Notes under the pieces: generated by a model | Seen by the model: only the letters and a program-made list of their open reading frames with translations | Database searches by the model: none | What the model was told of the DNA's origin: nothing | Assembly (NCBI GenBank): GCA_936924235.1 | Contig: CAKZHN010000156.1 | Coordinates: 1-17,468 of the forward strand | DNA from: an uncultured Rhodoplanes sp. | GTDB taxonomy: Bacteria > Pseudomonadota > Alphaproteobacteria > Rhizobiales > Xanthobacteraceae | Length of the DNA stretch: 17,468 bases | Direction of reading: 5' to 3' | Position numbers and translations under genes: made by a program | Shown: positions 1 through 7,073 of the stretch, piece after piece | How the letters are laid out: each line of letters opens with the position of its first letter | Position numbering within the stretch: position 1 is the first letter of the stretch

Positions 1-804
1 CTCGGTGTCGGCCAGGGCTCGCGCAAGGACAGCCGTGTCGTGATCATGCGCTGGAACGGCGGCAAGAAGAAAGATGCGCCAGTCGCCTTCATCGGCAAGG
101 GCGTGTGCTTCGACACCGGCGGCATCTCGATCAAGCCCGCCTCCGGCATGGAGGACATGAAGGGCGACATGGCGGGCGCGGCCTGCGTGGTCGGCCTGAT
201 GCATGCGCTGGCTGCGCGGAAAGCCAAGGTCAACGCGGTCGGCGCCATCGGTTGCGTCGAGAACATGCCCGACGGCAACGCGCAGCGGCCGGGCGACATC
301 GTCAAGACCATGAACGGCCAGACCATCGAGATCATCAACACCGACGCCGAAGGCCGCCTGGTGCTGGCCGACGTGCTGCACTACGTGAACACCAAGGACA
401 AGCCGAAGTTCATGATCGATCTCGCCACGCTCACCGGTGCGATCATCGTGGCGCTCGGCCAGGAATATGCGGGCATGTTCGGCAACGACGACCGGCTCTG
501 CGACCGTCTGACGCGGGCCGGGCAGGACACCATGGAGCGGGTGTGGCGCATGCCGCTCGGCCCGGAATACGACAAGCAGATCGATTCCAAGTTCGCCGAC
601 ATGAAGAACACCGGCGGTCGCTGGGGCGGCTCGATCACGGCGGCGCAGCTGCTCGCCCGCTTCGTCGACAAGACGCCGTGGGTGCATCTCGACATCGCCG
701 GCACTGCGCTGGGTTCCCCGCAGACCGACATCAACAAGAGCTGGAGCTCCGGCTGGGGCGTGCGGTTGCTCAATCAGCTCGTGGAAGATCACTACGAGCG
801 GTGA
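1..804 (+). CDS. pepA: Leucyl (cytosol) aminopeptidase, M17 family, 3' part
   Basis: Cytosolic metallo-exopeptidase that removes N-terminal residues from peptides. The reading frame is open from base 1 and starts with LGVGQGS, a conserved stretch of the M17 catalytic domain, so the true start lies outside the window. About 267 residues remain of the usual ~500, meaning the N-terminal domain is missing. Visible catalytic features are the FIGKGVCFDTGG block, with the metal/catalytic Lys at 97-99 and Asp at 112-114, and the family signature NTDAEGRL at 337-360 with its Asp and Glu metal ligands and Arg. The C-terminal end (GGSITAAQLLARFV, then WVHLDIAGTA) is also typical and complete. The gene stops 19 bases before holC, and the same pair is found in many proteobacteria, so co-transcription is likely. 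The internal GTG/ATG codons near base 40 are not the real start. Identification is firm. Confidence 0.96.
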   Translation, partial: LGVGQGSRKDSRVVIMRWNGGKKKDAPVAFIGKGVCFDTGGISIKPASGMEDMKGDMAGAACVVGLMHALAARKAKVNAVGAIGCVENMPDGNAQRPGDIVKTMNGQTIEIINTDAEGRLVLADVLHYVNTKDKPKFMIDLATLTGAIIVALGQEYAGMFGNDDRLCDRLTRAGQDTMERVWRMPLGPEYDKQIDSKFADMKNTGGRWGGSITAAQLLARFVDKTPWVHLDIAGTALGSPQTDINKSWSSGWGVRLLNQLVEDHYER

Positions 805-823
805 GATTGCATCGAAGAGAACG

Positions 824-1276
824 ATGACCGAAGTCGTCTTCTACCATCTGATCCGCAAGCCGCTCGAGAAGGCGCTGCCGGAGCTCTTGGAGAAATCCTA
901 CGAGCGCGGCTGGCGGGTGGTGGTGCAGGCGGCCTCCGATGAGCGGGTCGACGCGCTCGACGCGCATCTTTGGACCTACAACGACGCCAACTTCCTGCCG
1001 CACGGCACCGCCCGCGACAATGACGCGGCGCTGCATCCGATCCTGCTCACCACCGCGGAACACAATCCGAACAGCGCCACGGTCCGGTTCCTGATCGACA
1101 GCGTGCCGATGCCGCCCGACGCTGCGGCTTACGACCGCATCGTGCTGATGTTCGACGGCGAGGATGAAGATGCCGTGGCTGTGGCCCGCGAGCGCTGGAC
1201 CGAGGCCAAGGCCCAGGGTTTCGCGGTGGCCTACTGGCAGCCGGACGAGCAGGGCCGCTGGGTCAAGAAGGCCTGA
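824..1276 (+). CDS. holC: DNA polymerase III chi subunit
   Basis: The chi subunit is part of the clamp-loader complex of the replicative polymerase and links it to single-strand-binding protein. The 150-residue product has the family's usual length. It shows the typical opening MTEVVFYHL, the segment YERGWRVVVQ (a strand-helix element of the Rossmann-like fold), and the conserved LWTYND...FLPHGT block around residues 45-60. The ATG at 824 follows a purine-rich GAAGAGA and lies just after pepA, which argues for one transcript. The C-terminal WxxAKAQGFAVAYWQ stretch also fits the family. No anomalies are seen. The family is well known; assignment to this organism's clamp loader is by homology only. 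Confidence 0.93.
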   Translation: MTEVVFYHLIRKPLEKALPELLEKSYERGWRVVVQAASDERVDALDAHLWTYNDANFLPHGTARDNDAALHPILLTTAEHNPNSATVRFLIDSVPMPPDAAAYDRIVLMFDGEDEDAVAVARERWTEAKAQGFAVAYWQPDEQGRWVKKA

Positions 1277-1349
1277 TGGCCGCCATTAACCGCTGTGACC
1301 GGCCGATCGCAAGAAAGGTTGCCGCCGCCGCGATGGTGACGCAAAGTTG

Positions 1350-1961
1350 ATGTTGAGGTCGTTCCGGGGGGAACGAATTCGGGGACGAAGGTTGAAATCA
1401 GCCACACGACGCATGCCTTTGGGACTGCTGGCGCTGCCGGCAGTGCTTTCGCTTGGCGCCTGCGCGCTGCCCGACTTCGATTCGTTCCGGGCGCCGACCG
1501 CCGAGTCGGTCTTCCGGCCGCTGTCGGTGACCAACGTCAAGGACAGAGTGCTGGGCCAGGTTCCGCCGGAGGATCTGGTGGATGCGGGCGGGCGCTGCGC
1601 GAACGCCGGTGCGCCGCCGCCACCGGCTGGCGGCGATCAGCCCGGTGCCGCTGCGCCGGCGCCCGCGCCGGAGCCGGGCCTGCTGCCGTCGGCCGTCGCG
1701 CTCGACATGAGCGAGTGCGACGTGGTGAAGCGTGCGGGCGTTCCGGAGCGGGTCGAGATCGGCGCCAACGAGCGCAAAGAGCGCACCGCCACGCTGACCT
1801 ACATGGGCGGCCCGCGGCCCGGCATCTACAGCTTCATTGACGGCAGGCTCCGGTCGATGGAACGCGGCCCCGAGCCGCCGCCCCAGCCGAAGGTCGCGAA
1901 GAAACCCGCCAAGCAGCCGGCCAAGCCCAAGCCGCGGCAGGCGACGGTCCAGGTCCAGTAA
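1350..1961 (+). CDS. Proline/alanine-rich outer-membrane-type lipoprotein of unknown function
   Basis: Predicted lipoprotein. A hydrophobic segment ends in the lipobox LGAC, with the lipidated Cys encoded at 1461-1463. Asp follows at +5 rather than at +2, so there is no inner-membrane retention signal of the Lol type and outer-membrane sorting is expected. After the signal come a conserved-looking block (SVFRPLSVTNVKDRVLGQVPPEDLV), a proline/alanine-rich linker at about residues 90-110, and a compact domain (SECDVVKRAGVPERVEIG...TATLTYMGGPRPGIYSFIDGRL). That domain loosely recalls the small BamE/SmpA-like fold seen in lipoproteins. A Lys/Pro-rich tail follows. The start is uncertain: ATG 1350 gives a long Arg-rich leader, while TTG 1392 (after GGGGAC) or ATG 1413 would give a more usual signal peptide. 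I do not recognise a named gene. The BamE resemblance is inference from the pattern of strands and turns only. Confidence 0.78.
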   Translation: MLRSFRGERIRGRRLKSATRRMPLGLLALPAVLSLGACALPDFDSFRAPTAESVFRPLSVTNVKDRVLGQVPPEDLVDAGGRCANAGAPPPPAGGDQPGAAAPAPAPEPGLLPSAVALDMSECDVVKRAGVPERVEIGANERKERTATLTYMGGPRPGIYSFIDGRLRSMERGPEPPPQPKVAKKPAKQPAKPKPRQATVQVQ

Positions 1962-2024
1962 GACTTCATCCTCGGTTGCAGCTTCTCCGGAGAACCGCTT
2001 CACGCGTCGCCGGAAAATGCTCGG

Positions 2025-3890
2025 CTATTCGGCCGCCGCTTCGAGCGCGGCGCCGGCCTCGAGCCAGTCCTCTTCGGCCTTGGCCAGCGCACCGGCGCAT
2101 TCTGCACGCGATTTCGCGGTCGCTGCGGCCTTCGCCGGATCGCGGCTGAACAGCCCACCGTCGGCGAGCGACGCATCGAGCTTCTCGATCTCCTTGGTCA
2201 ACCGCGCGATCTCCGCCTCGGCGCGGGTGACGCGGTCGCGCAGCGGCTTCTTGTTGATGCGCGGCGCGGCGGGCTTGGCCTCTTTCGACTGCGCCTTGCG
2301 CGGCCGATCATCGCTTCGGTCGTCGCGATCGGACAGCACCTGCCGCCGATAGTCGTCGAGATCGCCGTCGAACGGCGTCACCCGGCCGTTGGCGACAATC
2401 CAGAGCCGGTCGGCGCAGGCGTCGAGCAGATGGCGATCGTGCGACACCAGGATGGTTGCGCCGGGGAACTCGTTGATCGCCTCGATCAGGGCGGCGCGGC
2501 TGTCGATGTCGAGATGGTTGGTCGGCTCGTCGAGGATGAGCAGGTGAGGGGCGTCGAAAGTCGCAAGTCCCATCGTCAGCCGCGCCTTCTCGCCGCCCGA
2601 GAGCTTCTCGATCTTCTTGTCGGCGTTCTCGGCCGAGAAGCCGAACGAACCCGCAACGGCGCGCACCTTGGCCTCGGGCGCATCGGGCAGAAGCTTCCGG
2701 ACATGGTCGTAGACTGTCGCGTCGGACTCCAACTCGTCGAGCTGATGCTGGGCGAAGTAGGCGATCTTCAGCCGAGCGGCGCGGGTGATGCTGCCTTCGA
2801 AGGGTTCGAGCCGCCCAGCGATCAGCTTCACCAGGGTCGACTTGCCGTTGCCGTTGGAGCCCAGCAGCGCAATGCGATCGTCGTTGTCGATGCGTAGCGA
2901 AACGTCGCGCAGCACAGGCTTGCCGGGCGTGTAGCCGACCTTGACGTCGTCAGTCGCGATGATCGGCGGCGACAGCAGGCGCTCGGGCGCCGGAATGTTG
3001 ATCGGCAACACCTCGCTGGTGACGACCGCCATCACCGGTCCCATCTTTTCCAGCATCTTGACGCGCGACTGCGCCTGCCTGGCCTTGGTGGCCTTGGCCT
3101 TGAAGCGGTCGATGAAGGCCTGAACGTGCTTGCGCTGCGCCTCCTGCTTCTTCGCCATTTTCTGGTCGAGCAGCAGGCGTTCGGCGCGCAGCCGCTCGAA
3201 GTCCGAATAGCCGCCGCGGTAGAGCGTGAGCTTGCGGTTCTCCAGCGACAGGATCTGATTGACCGAGGTGTCGAGCAGGTCGCGGTCGTGGCTGATCACG
3301 ATCATGGTGCGCGGATAGCGTGCCAGATGGTCCTGTAGCCACAGCGTGCCTTCGAGATCGAGATAGTTGGTCGGCTCGTCGAGCAGAAGAAGCTCGGGCT
3401 CGGTGAACAGCGTCGCGGCCAGCGCCACCCGCATCCGCCAGCCGCCCGAGAATTCCGAGCAGGGCCGCTGCTGGTCGGCCGCCGAGAAGCCAAGGCCCGA
3501 CAGGATTGCGGCGGCGCGGGCCGGCGCCGCATAGGCGTTCATGTCGGCGAGCCTCGTGTGGATGTCGGCAAGCTCGTGGCCGTCCTGCTCGGTCTCGGCG
3601 CGGGCCATGAGCGCGGCGCGCTCGGTGTCGGCTTTGAGCACCACGTCGATCAGGCTCTCAGGGCCGTTCGGCGCCTCCTGGGCGAGGCGGCCGAGCCGCC
3701 ACCGCGGCGGAATTGCGACCTCGCCGTGCTCGGCCGCGACGTCGTGGGTGATCACGTTAAAGAGCGTGCTCTTGCCGCTGCCGTTTCGACCGACAAAGCC
3801 GATGCGGGCGCCTTCCGGAATCCGTACCGATGCCTGCTCGATGAGCAGGCGGCCGGCGATGCGCACGGAAAGGTCGTCGATGATCAGCAT
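2025..3890 (-). CDS. ABC-F family ATPase, YheS-like
   Basis: A soluble protein of 621 residues with two ATP-binding cassettes and no membrane segments, which defines ABC-F; members act on the ribosome rather than in transport. Cassette 1 has Walker A GRNGSGKST (34-42), a signature of the unusual form FSGGW, and Walker B LLLLDEPTNYLD (167-178). Cassette 2 has Walker A GSNGNGKST (344-352), signature LSGGEKARL and Walker B LLILDEPTNHLD (Asp454). Between them lies the charged linker that reaches towards the ribosomal P-site tRNA in this family, with the stretch FKAKATKARQAQSRVKMLEK. The C-terminus is a Lys/Glu-rich predicted coiled coil. The FSGGWRMR signature and the linker sequence match YheS-type members best. 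The start at ATG 3890 is chosen because homology begins there (MLIIDDLSVRI). The open frame continues far upstream, antisense to the next gene, with no family similarity. The gene converges on the lipoprotein gene across a 63-base gap without a clear terminator. Confidence 0.93.
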   Translation of the reverse strand: MLIIDDLSVRIAGRLLIEQASVRIPEGARIGFVGRNGSGKSTLFNVITHDVAAEHGEVAIPPRWRLGRLAQEAPNGPESLIDVVLKADTERAALMARAETEQDGHELADIHTRLADMNAYAAPARAAAILSGLGFSAADQQRPCSEFSGGWRMRVALAATLFTEPELLLLDEPTNYLDLEGTLWLQDHLARYPRTMIVISHDRDLLDTSVNQILSLENRKLTLYRGGYSDFERLRAERLLLDQKMAKKQEAQRKHVQAFIDRFKAKATKARQAQSRVKMLEKMGPVMAVVTSEVLPINIPAPERLLSPPIIATDDVKVGYTPGKPVLRDVSLRIDNDDRIALLGSNGNGKSTLVKLIAGRLEPFEGSITRAARLKIAYFAQHQLDELESDATVYDHVRKLLPDAPEAKVRAVAGSFGFSAENADKKIEKLSGGEKARLTMGLATFDAPHLLILDEPTNHLDIDSRAALIEAINEFPGATILVSHDRHLLDACADRLWIVANGRVTPFDGDLDDYRRQVLSDRDDRSDDRPRKAQSKEAKPAAPRINKKPLRDRVTRAEAEIARLTKEIEKLDASLADGGLFSRDPAKAAATAKSRAECAGALAKAEEDWLEAGAALEAAAE

Positions 3891-4010
3891 GGCGCGCGCT
3901 CTATGGCCGAGCAGGCGGCGCCGCGCAATCGTTAATTCAGCCCCCGTTGCGCCGCGCTCCGGGGCGGACGATGCTTGCGGGCTTTCCGAAGGATTTTGAG
4001 GAGACCGATC

Positions 4011-4874
4011 ATGTGCGTTCCCGGATGCATGGAAGCGGTGCATGCGACGCTCAGCCGGCGCAACTTTTTCAGGGGCGCGACCGCGGCGGGCTTCGCCGCC
4101 ACGGCGCTGTCGTCGCTCGAAGCCGAGGCCAAAACGGTCAAGCTCAAGGAGAAGAGCGACGCCTCGGCGGAGCGGGCCGAAAGCTATTTCAAGGCGGTGC
4201 TCGATCTCACCCACACCATGTCGCCGGAGTTTCCGACCTTCTTCGGCGTGCCGGGCATCGAGCTGCAGAAGCAGTACGACTACAAGAAGGACGGCTTCAA
4301 TCTGAACTGGTGGCGGATCGTCGAGCATGCCGGCACGCATCTCGATGCGCCGATCCATTTCTCGGAGAACGGCATCACGGTCGAGAAGATCGTGGCCGGC
4401 GAGCTCGTGGTGCCGCTCGCCGTCATCGACGTCCGCAAGCCGGCCGAGAAGGATGCCGACTACCTGATGACGGTCGAGGACGTGCTGACCTGGGAGAAGC
4501 GCTTCAAGAAGCTGCCCAACAACTGCTGTGTGGCCATGATGTCGGGCTGGGGACAGCATGTCGGCAACGCCGCCAAGTTCACCGGCAAGGACGCCGCCGG
4601 CTCATTCCATTTCCCGGGCTTTTCGCCCGAGCTCGCCGAATGGCTGCTCAAGGAGCGCAAGGTGCTGGGGATCGCCTCCGACACGCTGTCGCTCGACAAC
4701 GGCCCGTCGAAGGACTTCAAGACTCATCACATCTGGCTGCCGTCCGGCCGCTGGGGCCTGGAGAACGTCGCCAATCTGGAACGGGTGCCGCCATCCGGCG
4801 GCACGCTCGTGGTCGGCGTGCCCAAGGTCAAGGACGCGACCGGCGCGCCGGTGCGGCTGATCGCATTGGTCTGA
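4011..4874 (+). CDS. Tat-exported cyclase-family (kynurenine formamidase-like) metal-dependent hydrolase
   Basis: A protein of 287 residues. It carries the cyclase-family metal-binding motif HxGTHxDxPxH, here VEHAGTHLDAPIHF, with His106, His110, Asp112 and His116. Families with this motif hydrolyse or cyclise amide, lactone or formamide bonds using Zn or Mn, but the substrate cannot be read from the sequence. The N-terminus has a twin-arginine signal: SRRNFFRG with RR at 16-17, then an Ala-rich hydrophobic stretch and a likely cleavage after EAEA. Export as a folded, metal-loaded protein to the periplasm is therefore expected. ATG 4011 is supported by GAGGAG at 3998-4003, 7 bases upstream. 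Codons further upstream in frame lack such a site. A short Cys-containing leader, MCVPGC, precedes the Tat motif. The gene is divergent from the ABC-F gene over about 120 bases. Confidence 0.88.
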   Translation: MCVPGCMEAVHATLSRRNFFRGATAAGFAATALSSLEAEAKTVKLKEKSDASAERAESYFKAVLDLTHTMSPEFPTFFGVPGIELQKQYDYKKDGFNLNWWRIVEHAGTHLDAPIHFSENGITVEKIVAGELVVPLAVIDVRKPAEKDADYLMTVEDVLTWEKRFKKLPNNCCVAMMSGWGQHVGNAAKFTGKDAAGSFHFPGFSPELAEWLLKERKVLGIASDTLSLDNGPSKDFKTHHIWLPSGRWGLENVANLERVPPSGGTLVVGVPKVKDATGAPVRLIALV

Positions 4875-4950
4875 TCGGCGGCGAGAGAAGCCCCGGCCTC
4901 GCGCGAGCGAGACCAGGGTGGTCGTTTCAGCGTACGCCGTCGACTTCTGC

Positions 4951-5187
4951 TTAGTACGCGCAGACGTAGACGCGGCGCAGCACGGTCTCGCCGTAGCGGT
5001 TCACGCGCCACACGTTGCGCCAGCACGAGTCGTAGCCGACGCGGTAGAGGCCGTAGCCGCCACCCCAGTAACCGTGGTGGTGATGATGGAACCCCCAGCC
5101 CCAGGCGGCAGCCGGGGTCGAAGCAGTGAGCGAAGCGACGCCGAGAGCCGCAACCGCGGCGGTGGCCAGAACGAACTTACGGATCAT
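4951..5187 (-). CDS. Small exported His/Gly/Trp-rich protein
   Basis: A protein of 78 residues. ATG 5187 is preceded by AGGAGA at good spacing on the - strand. The N-terminus (MIRKFVLATAAVAALGVASL) is a clear Sec signal peptide with probable cleavage after PAAA, leaving a mature part of about 40 residues. That part starts with WGWG, has five His in a row, then GYWGGGYG, and ends with two Cys (SCW and VCAY) separated by a basic stretch. The Cys pair could form a disulfide in the periplasm, and the His run could bind metal; both are inference. Small proteins built this way are frequent in Hyphomicrobiales and have no settled function. It converges on the cyclase gene, whose stop is 76 bases away, and is divergent from ndk. 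Confidence 0.72.
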   Translation of the reverse strand: MIRKFVLATAAVAALGVASLTASTPAAAWGWGFHHHHHGYWGGGYGLYRVGYDSCWRNVWRVNRYGETVLRRVYVCAY

Positions 5188-5285
5188 GGTGGTCTCTCCT
5201 GTTTGAGTGGGTGTTTGGTCACATCCCATGGCCGTCAGTCGTGCCGCTCGGCCGGGAGGTTCATGGCCGTGCCGCGATATTGCGT

Positions 5286-5305
5286 GCCTGAACCGCCGTT
5301 CAGGC
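5286..5305. repeat. Perfect 8-bp inverted repeat in the divergent gap
   Basis: GCCTGAAC at 5286-5293 and its exact reverse complement GTTCAGGC at 5298-5305 enclose four bases. It lies in the 285-base gap between the small His-rich protein gene (-) and ndk (+), about 100 bases from the former start and 170 from the latter. It could be an operator for a dimeric regulator or a hairpin in a leader. There is no T-run, so it is not a classical terminator. I see nothing else clear in the rest of this gap apart from the ndk promoter. Confidence 0.5.
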
Positions 5306-5381
5306 TTGGTATTGCTGGCGAATCCCGGTCGGCCCCGCGAGTCCCGCGGTGCGCCCCGGCCGTCTTCCGATACCGCGAACC

Positions 5382-5410
5382 TTGCTGCATCGCCGCGCGG
5401 CGGCTATAAG
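5382..5410 (+). promoter_or_regulatory. Probable sigma70-type promoter of ndk
   Basis: TTGCTG at 5382-5387 (-35-like) and TATAAG at 5405-5410 (-10-like, one base from TATAAT) are exactly 17 bases apart. They sit about 63 bases upstream of the ndk start. In a GC-rich context this spacing and the near-consensus -10 are unlikely to be pure chance. A transcript would start near 5417 and carry a leader of about 55 bases. Confidence 0.5.
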
Positions 5411-5472
5411 CCCGCCGACCTCCCGCGCACCGGTTCCGCGTGCGCTTTCGCAATCCGAAGGGACCTGAAACG

Positions 5473-5895
5473 ATGGCGATCGAGCGTACCTTTTCGATCA
5501 TCAAACCCGATGCCACCGCCCGCAATCTCACGGGCGCCGTCAACGCCATGATCGAGCAGGCTGGCCTGCGGATCGTGGCGCAGAAGCGCGTCCGCATCAC
5601 CCGCGAGCAGGCCGAGACCTTCTATGCGGTGCACAAGGCGCGGCCGTTCTTCGGTGAGCTGGTCGATTTCATGATCTCCGGGCCGGTCGTGGTCCAGGTT
5701 CTGGAAGGCGAGGGCGCCATCGCCAAATACCGCGACGTGATGGGCGCGACCGATCCGGCCAAGGCGGCCGCGAATACCATCCGCAAGGTTCACGCCCGTT
5801 CGATCGGCGAGAACTCGGTGCATGGCTCGGACGCGCCGGACACCGCCAAGCAGGAAATCGCGCAGTTCTTTGCCGGCAACGAGATCGTCGGCTGA
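5473..5895 (+). CDS. ndk: Nucleoside diphosphate kinase
   Basis: Transfers the gamma phosphate of ATP to other nucleoside diphosphates through a phospho-histidine; cytosolic. The product has 140 residues, the usual bacterial length. It opens with MAIERTFSIIKPDA, the nucleotide-binding start of the family. The active-site segment NSVHGSDAPDTA carries the phosphorylated His at residue 117 (codon 5821-5823). The TIRKVHARSIGEN stretch and the C-terminal AQFFAGNEIV also fit. ATG 5473 is chosen because homology starts there and AAGGGA lies 9 bases upstream. An in-frame ATG at 5440 would add an 11-residue extension without family support. It is followed by terC 177 bases later, far enough for a separate promoter. 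Confidence 0.97.
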   Translation: MAIERTFSIIKPDATARNLTGAVNAMIEQAGLRIVAQKRVRITREQAETFYAVHKARPFFGELVDFMISGPVVVQVLEGEGAIAKYRDVMGATDPAKAAANTIRKVHARSIGENSVHGSDAPDTAKQEIAQFFAGNEIVG

Positions 5896-6016
5896 GCGAC
5901 GCGGCCGGTTGAAGCGACCAACGAATGCGGCCATGAGCCGCTGGCCAGCGGTCCGTCAGGGCCGCTAAAGTGCGCGACGGCTCGCGGCAAGGGCCGCGCG
6001 GTTACCGGGGGAGACG

Positions 6017-6043
6017 CGCCAGACCTGTCGTGCAGGCCTGGCG
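6017..6043 (+). promoter_or_regulatory. Hairpin in the terC leader
   Basis: CGCCAG (6017-6022) pairs with CTGGCG (6038-6043), and after one A-C mismatch CCTG (6024-6027) pairs with CAGG (6033-6036), leaving a five-base loop. This ten-pair stem lies 29 bases before the terC start, just upstream of the AAGGGG ribosome binding site at 6061-6066. A perfect 14-base palindrome at 5938-5951 lies further up. The ndk-terC gap therefore holds a structured leader. TerC genes elsewhere are often under a Mn-sensing riboswitch (yybP-ykoY), but its conserved loop sequences are not convincingly present here. A regulatory role is inference. Confidence 0.4.
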
Positions 6044-6072
6044 GATCAAGACTTCAAGATAAGGGGTAGGCG

Positions 6073-6996
6073 GTGGACTTTCTCTGGCAGGACTTCACGC
6101 ACGCGCCGTTCTGGCTTGCGGCTCTCAAGATCATCTTCGTCAACGTCATTCTGTCGGGTGACAACGCCGTCGTCATCGCGATGGCGTGTCTCACGCTGCC
6201 GCCCAAGCAGCGGCTGTGGGGCATGGTGCTCGGCGCCGGCGTCGCGGTGCTGCTGCGTGTCGTCTTCACGCTGATCATCGCCCAGGCGATGACCTATCCG
6301 TTCCTCAAGCTGATCGGCGGCGCGCTGCTGTTCTACGTGGCGACCAAGCTCGTCACCGAGGACGCCGACGGCGATGATGACGGTGTCGAGGGCGCGCAGA
6401 CGCTGTGGCGCGCGGTGCGCATCGTCGCCATCGCCGACATCGTCATGAGCCTCGACAACGTGATCGCGATCGCGGCGACCGCCGAGATCGCGGCGGCCCA
6501 GGTGGATCTGGTCCATGCCACGAGCATCAAGGCGACGCTGATCATCTTCGGTCTTGCGACCTCGGTGCCGCTGATCGTCGCCGGCAGCGCGATCCTGATG
6601 GCGCTGCTCGAGCGCTACCGCGTGCTGGTCTGGGGCGGCGGCGCGCTGCTCGGCTGGGTCGCGGGCGACGTCATGGTCACCGATCCGGCGCTGGTGAACT
6701 GGTTCAGCGGGCCGGTGCTGCACACGCTCCATACCTGGGGCGGCCCGGTCGGCGGACTGATCGTCTTGGGTCTGGGCTATGCCATCGTCGGCCGGCACCG
6801 GCGCCTGCATCTCGACGAGATTTTGGCCGGTGTCGCGCTGGTGATCTGGATCATCGTCGACCGGATCAGCGACGGCATGTTCGGGACCGATGATGCGTTG
6901 AAAATCTGGGGTGTCCGTGGCGCCCTGGTGGTGCTGATGGTCATCGCCTATGCGATCTGTCGCAACGTCTGGCATATCGAAGAGCAGGAAGCGTAG
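6073..6996 (+). CDS. TerC-family integral membrane protein (probable metal-ion exporter)
   Basis: A protein of 307 residues with eight or so hydrophobic segments and the two hallmark TerC motifs: SGDN at residues 28-31 in helix 1 (VNVILSGDNAVVIAMA) and SLDN at 126-129 (ADIVMSLDNVIAIAA). Such acidic/Asn pairs within the membrane are thought to handle divalent cations, and several TerC proteins export Mn. A strongly acidic loop (TEDADGDDDGVE) joins two helices near residues 95-107. The start is GTG 6073 with AAGGGG at 6061-6066, spacing 6. Length and layout resemble the YjbE-like branch rather than tellurite-operon TerC; the actual ion is unknown. A strong hairpin terminator follows 27 bases after the stop. 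Confidence 0.88.
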   Translation: MDFLWQDFTHAPFWLAALKIIFVNVILSGDNAVVIAMACLTLPPKQRLWGMVLGAGVAVLLRVVFTLIIAQAMTYPFLKLIGGALLFYVATKLVTEDADGDDDGVEGAQTLWRAVRIVAIADIVMSLDNVIAIAATAEIAAAQVDLVHATSIKATLIIFGLATSVPLIVAGSAILMALLERYRVLVWGGGALLGWVAGDVMVTDPALVNWFSGPVLHTLHTWGGPVGGLIVLGLGYAIVGRHRRLHLDEILAGVALVIWIIVDRISDGMFGTDDALKIWGVRGALVVLMVIAYAICRNVWHIEEQEA

Positions 6997-7023
6997 ACGC
7001 TTCCGTCTCGCGCTCAAGAATGC

Positions 7024-7052
7024 AGAAGGCCGGGCTTCGAGCCCGGCCTTCT
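7024..7052. terminator. Rho-independent hairpin terminator between convergent terC and soxD
   Basis: A perfect 13-bp stem (7024-7036 with 7040-7052) around the three-base loop TCG, very GC-rich, lies 27 bases after the terC stop and 21 bases from the soxD stop. On the + strand the stem is followed by CATTTTC, a short T-run. On the - strand the tail is less T-rich. It most clearly ends terC transcription and probably also blocks read-through from the sox side. Confidence 0.85.
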
Positions 7053-7073
7053 CATTTTCGTGCGGCCGGAACG

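Noticed and set aside
1983..1994. Palindrome TTCTCCGGAGAA in the gap between the lipoprotein and ABC-F genes
   Set aside because: Twelve bases with no loop and no T-run; too weak to call a terminator or operator.
3891..4559. Upstream extension of the ABC-F frame over the cyclase gene
   Set aside because: It has no similarity to ABC-F proteins, lies antisense to a well-supported gene, and the family start MLIIDDL is at 3890.
5935..6060. yybP-ykoY Mn riboswitch before terC
   Set aside because: The gap has hairpins and a GGGGAGAC stretch, but I could not find the two conserved loop sequences that define the class. Reported only as a structured leader.
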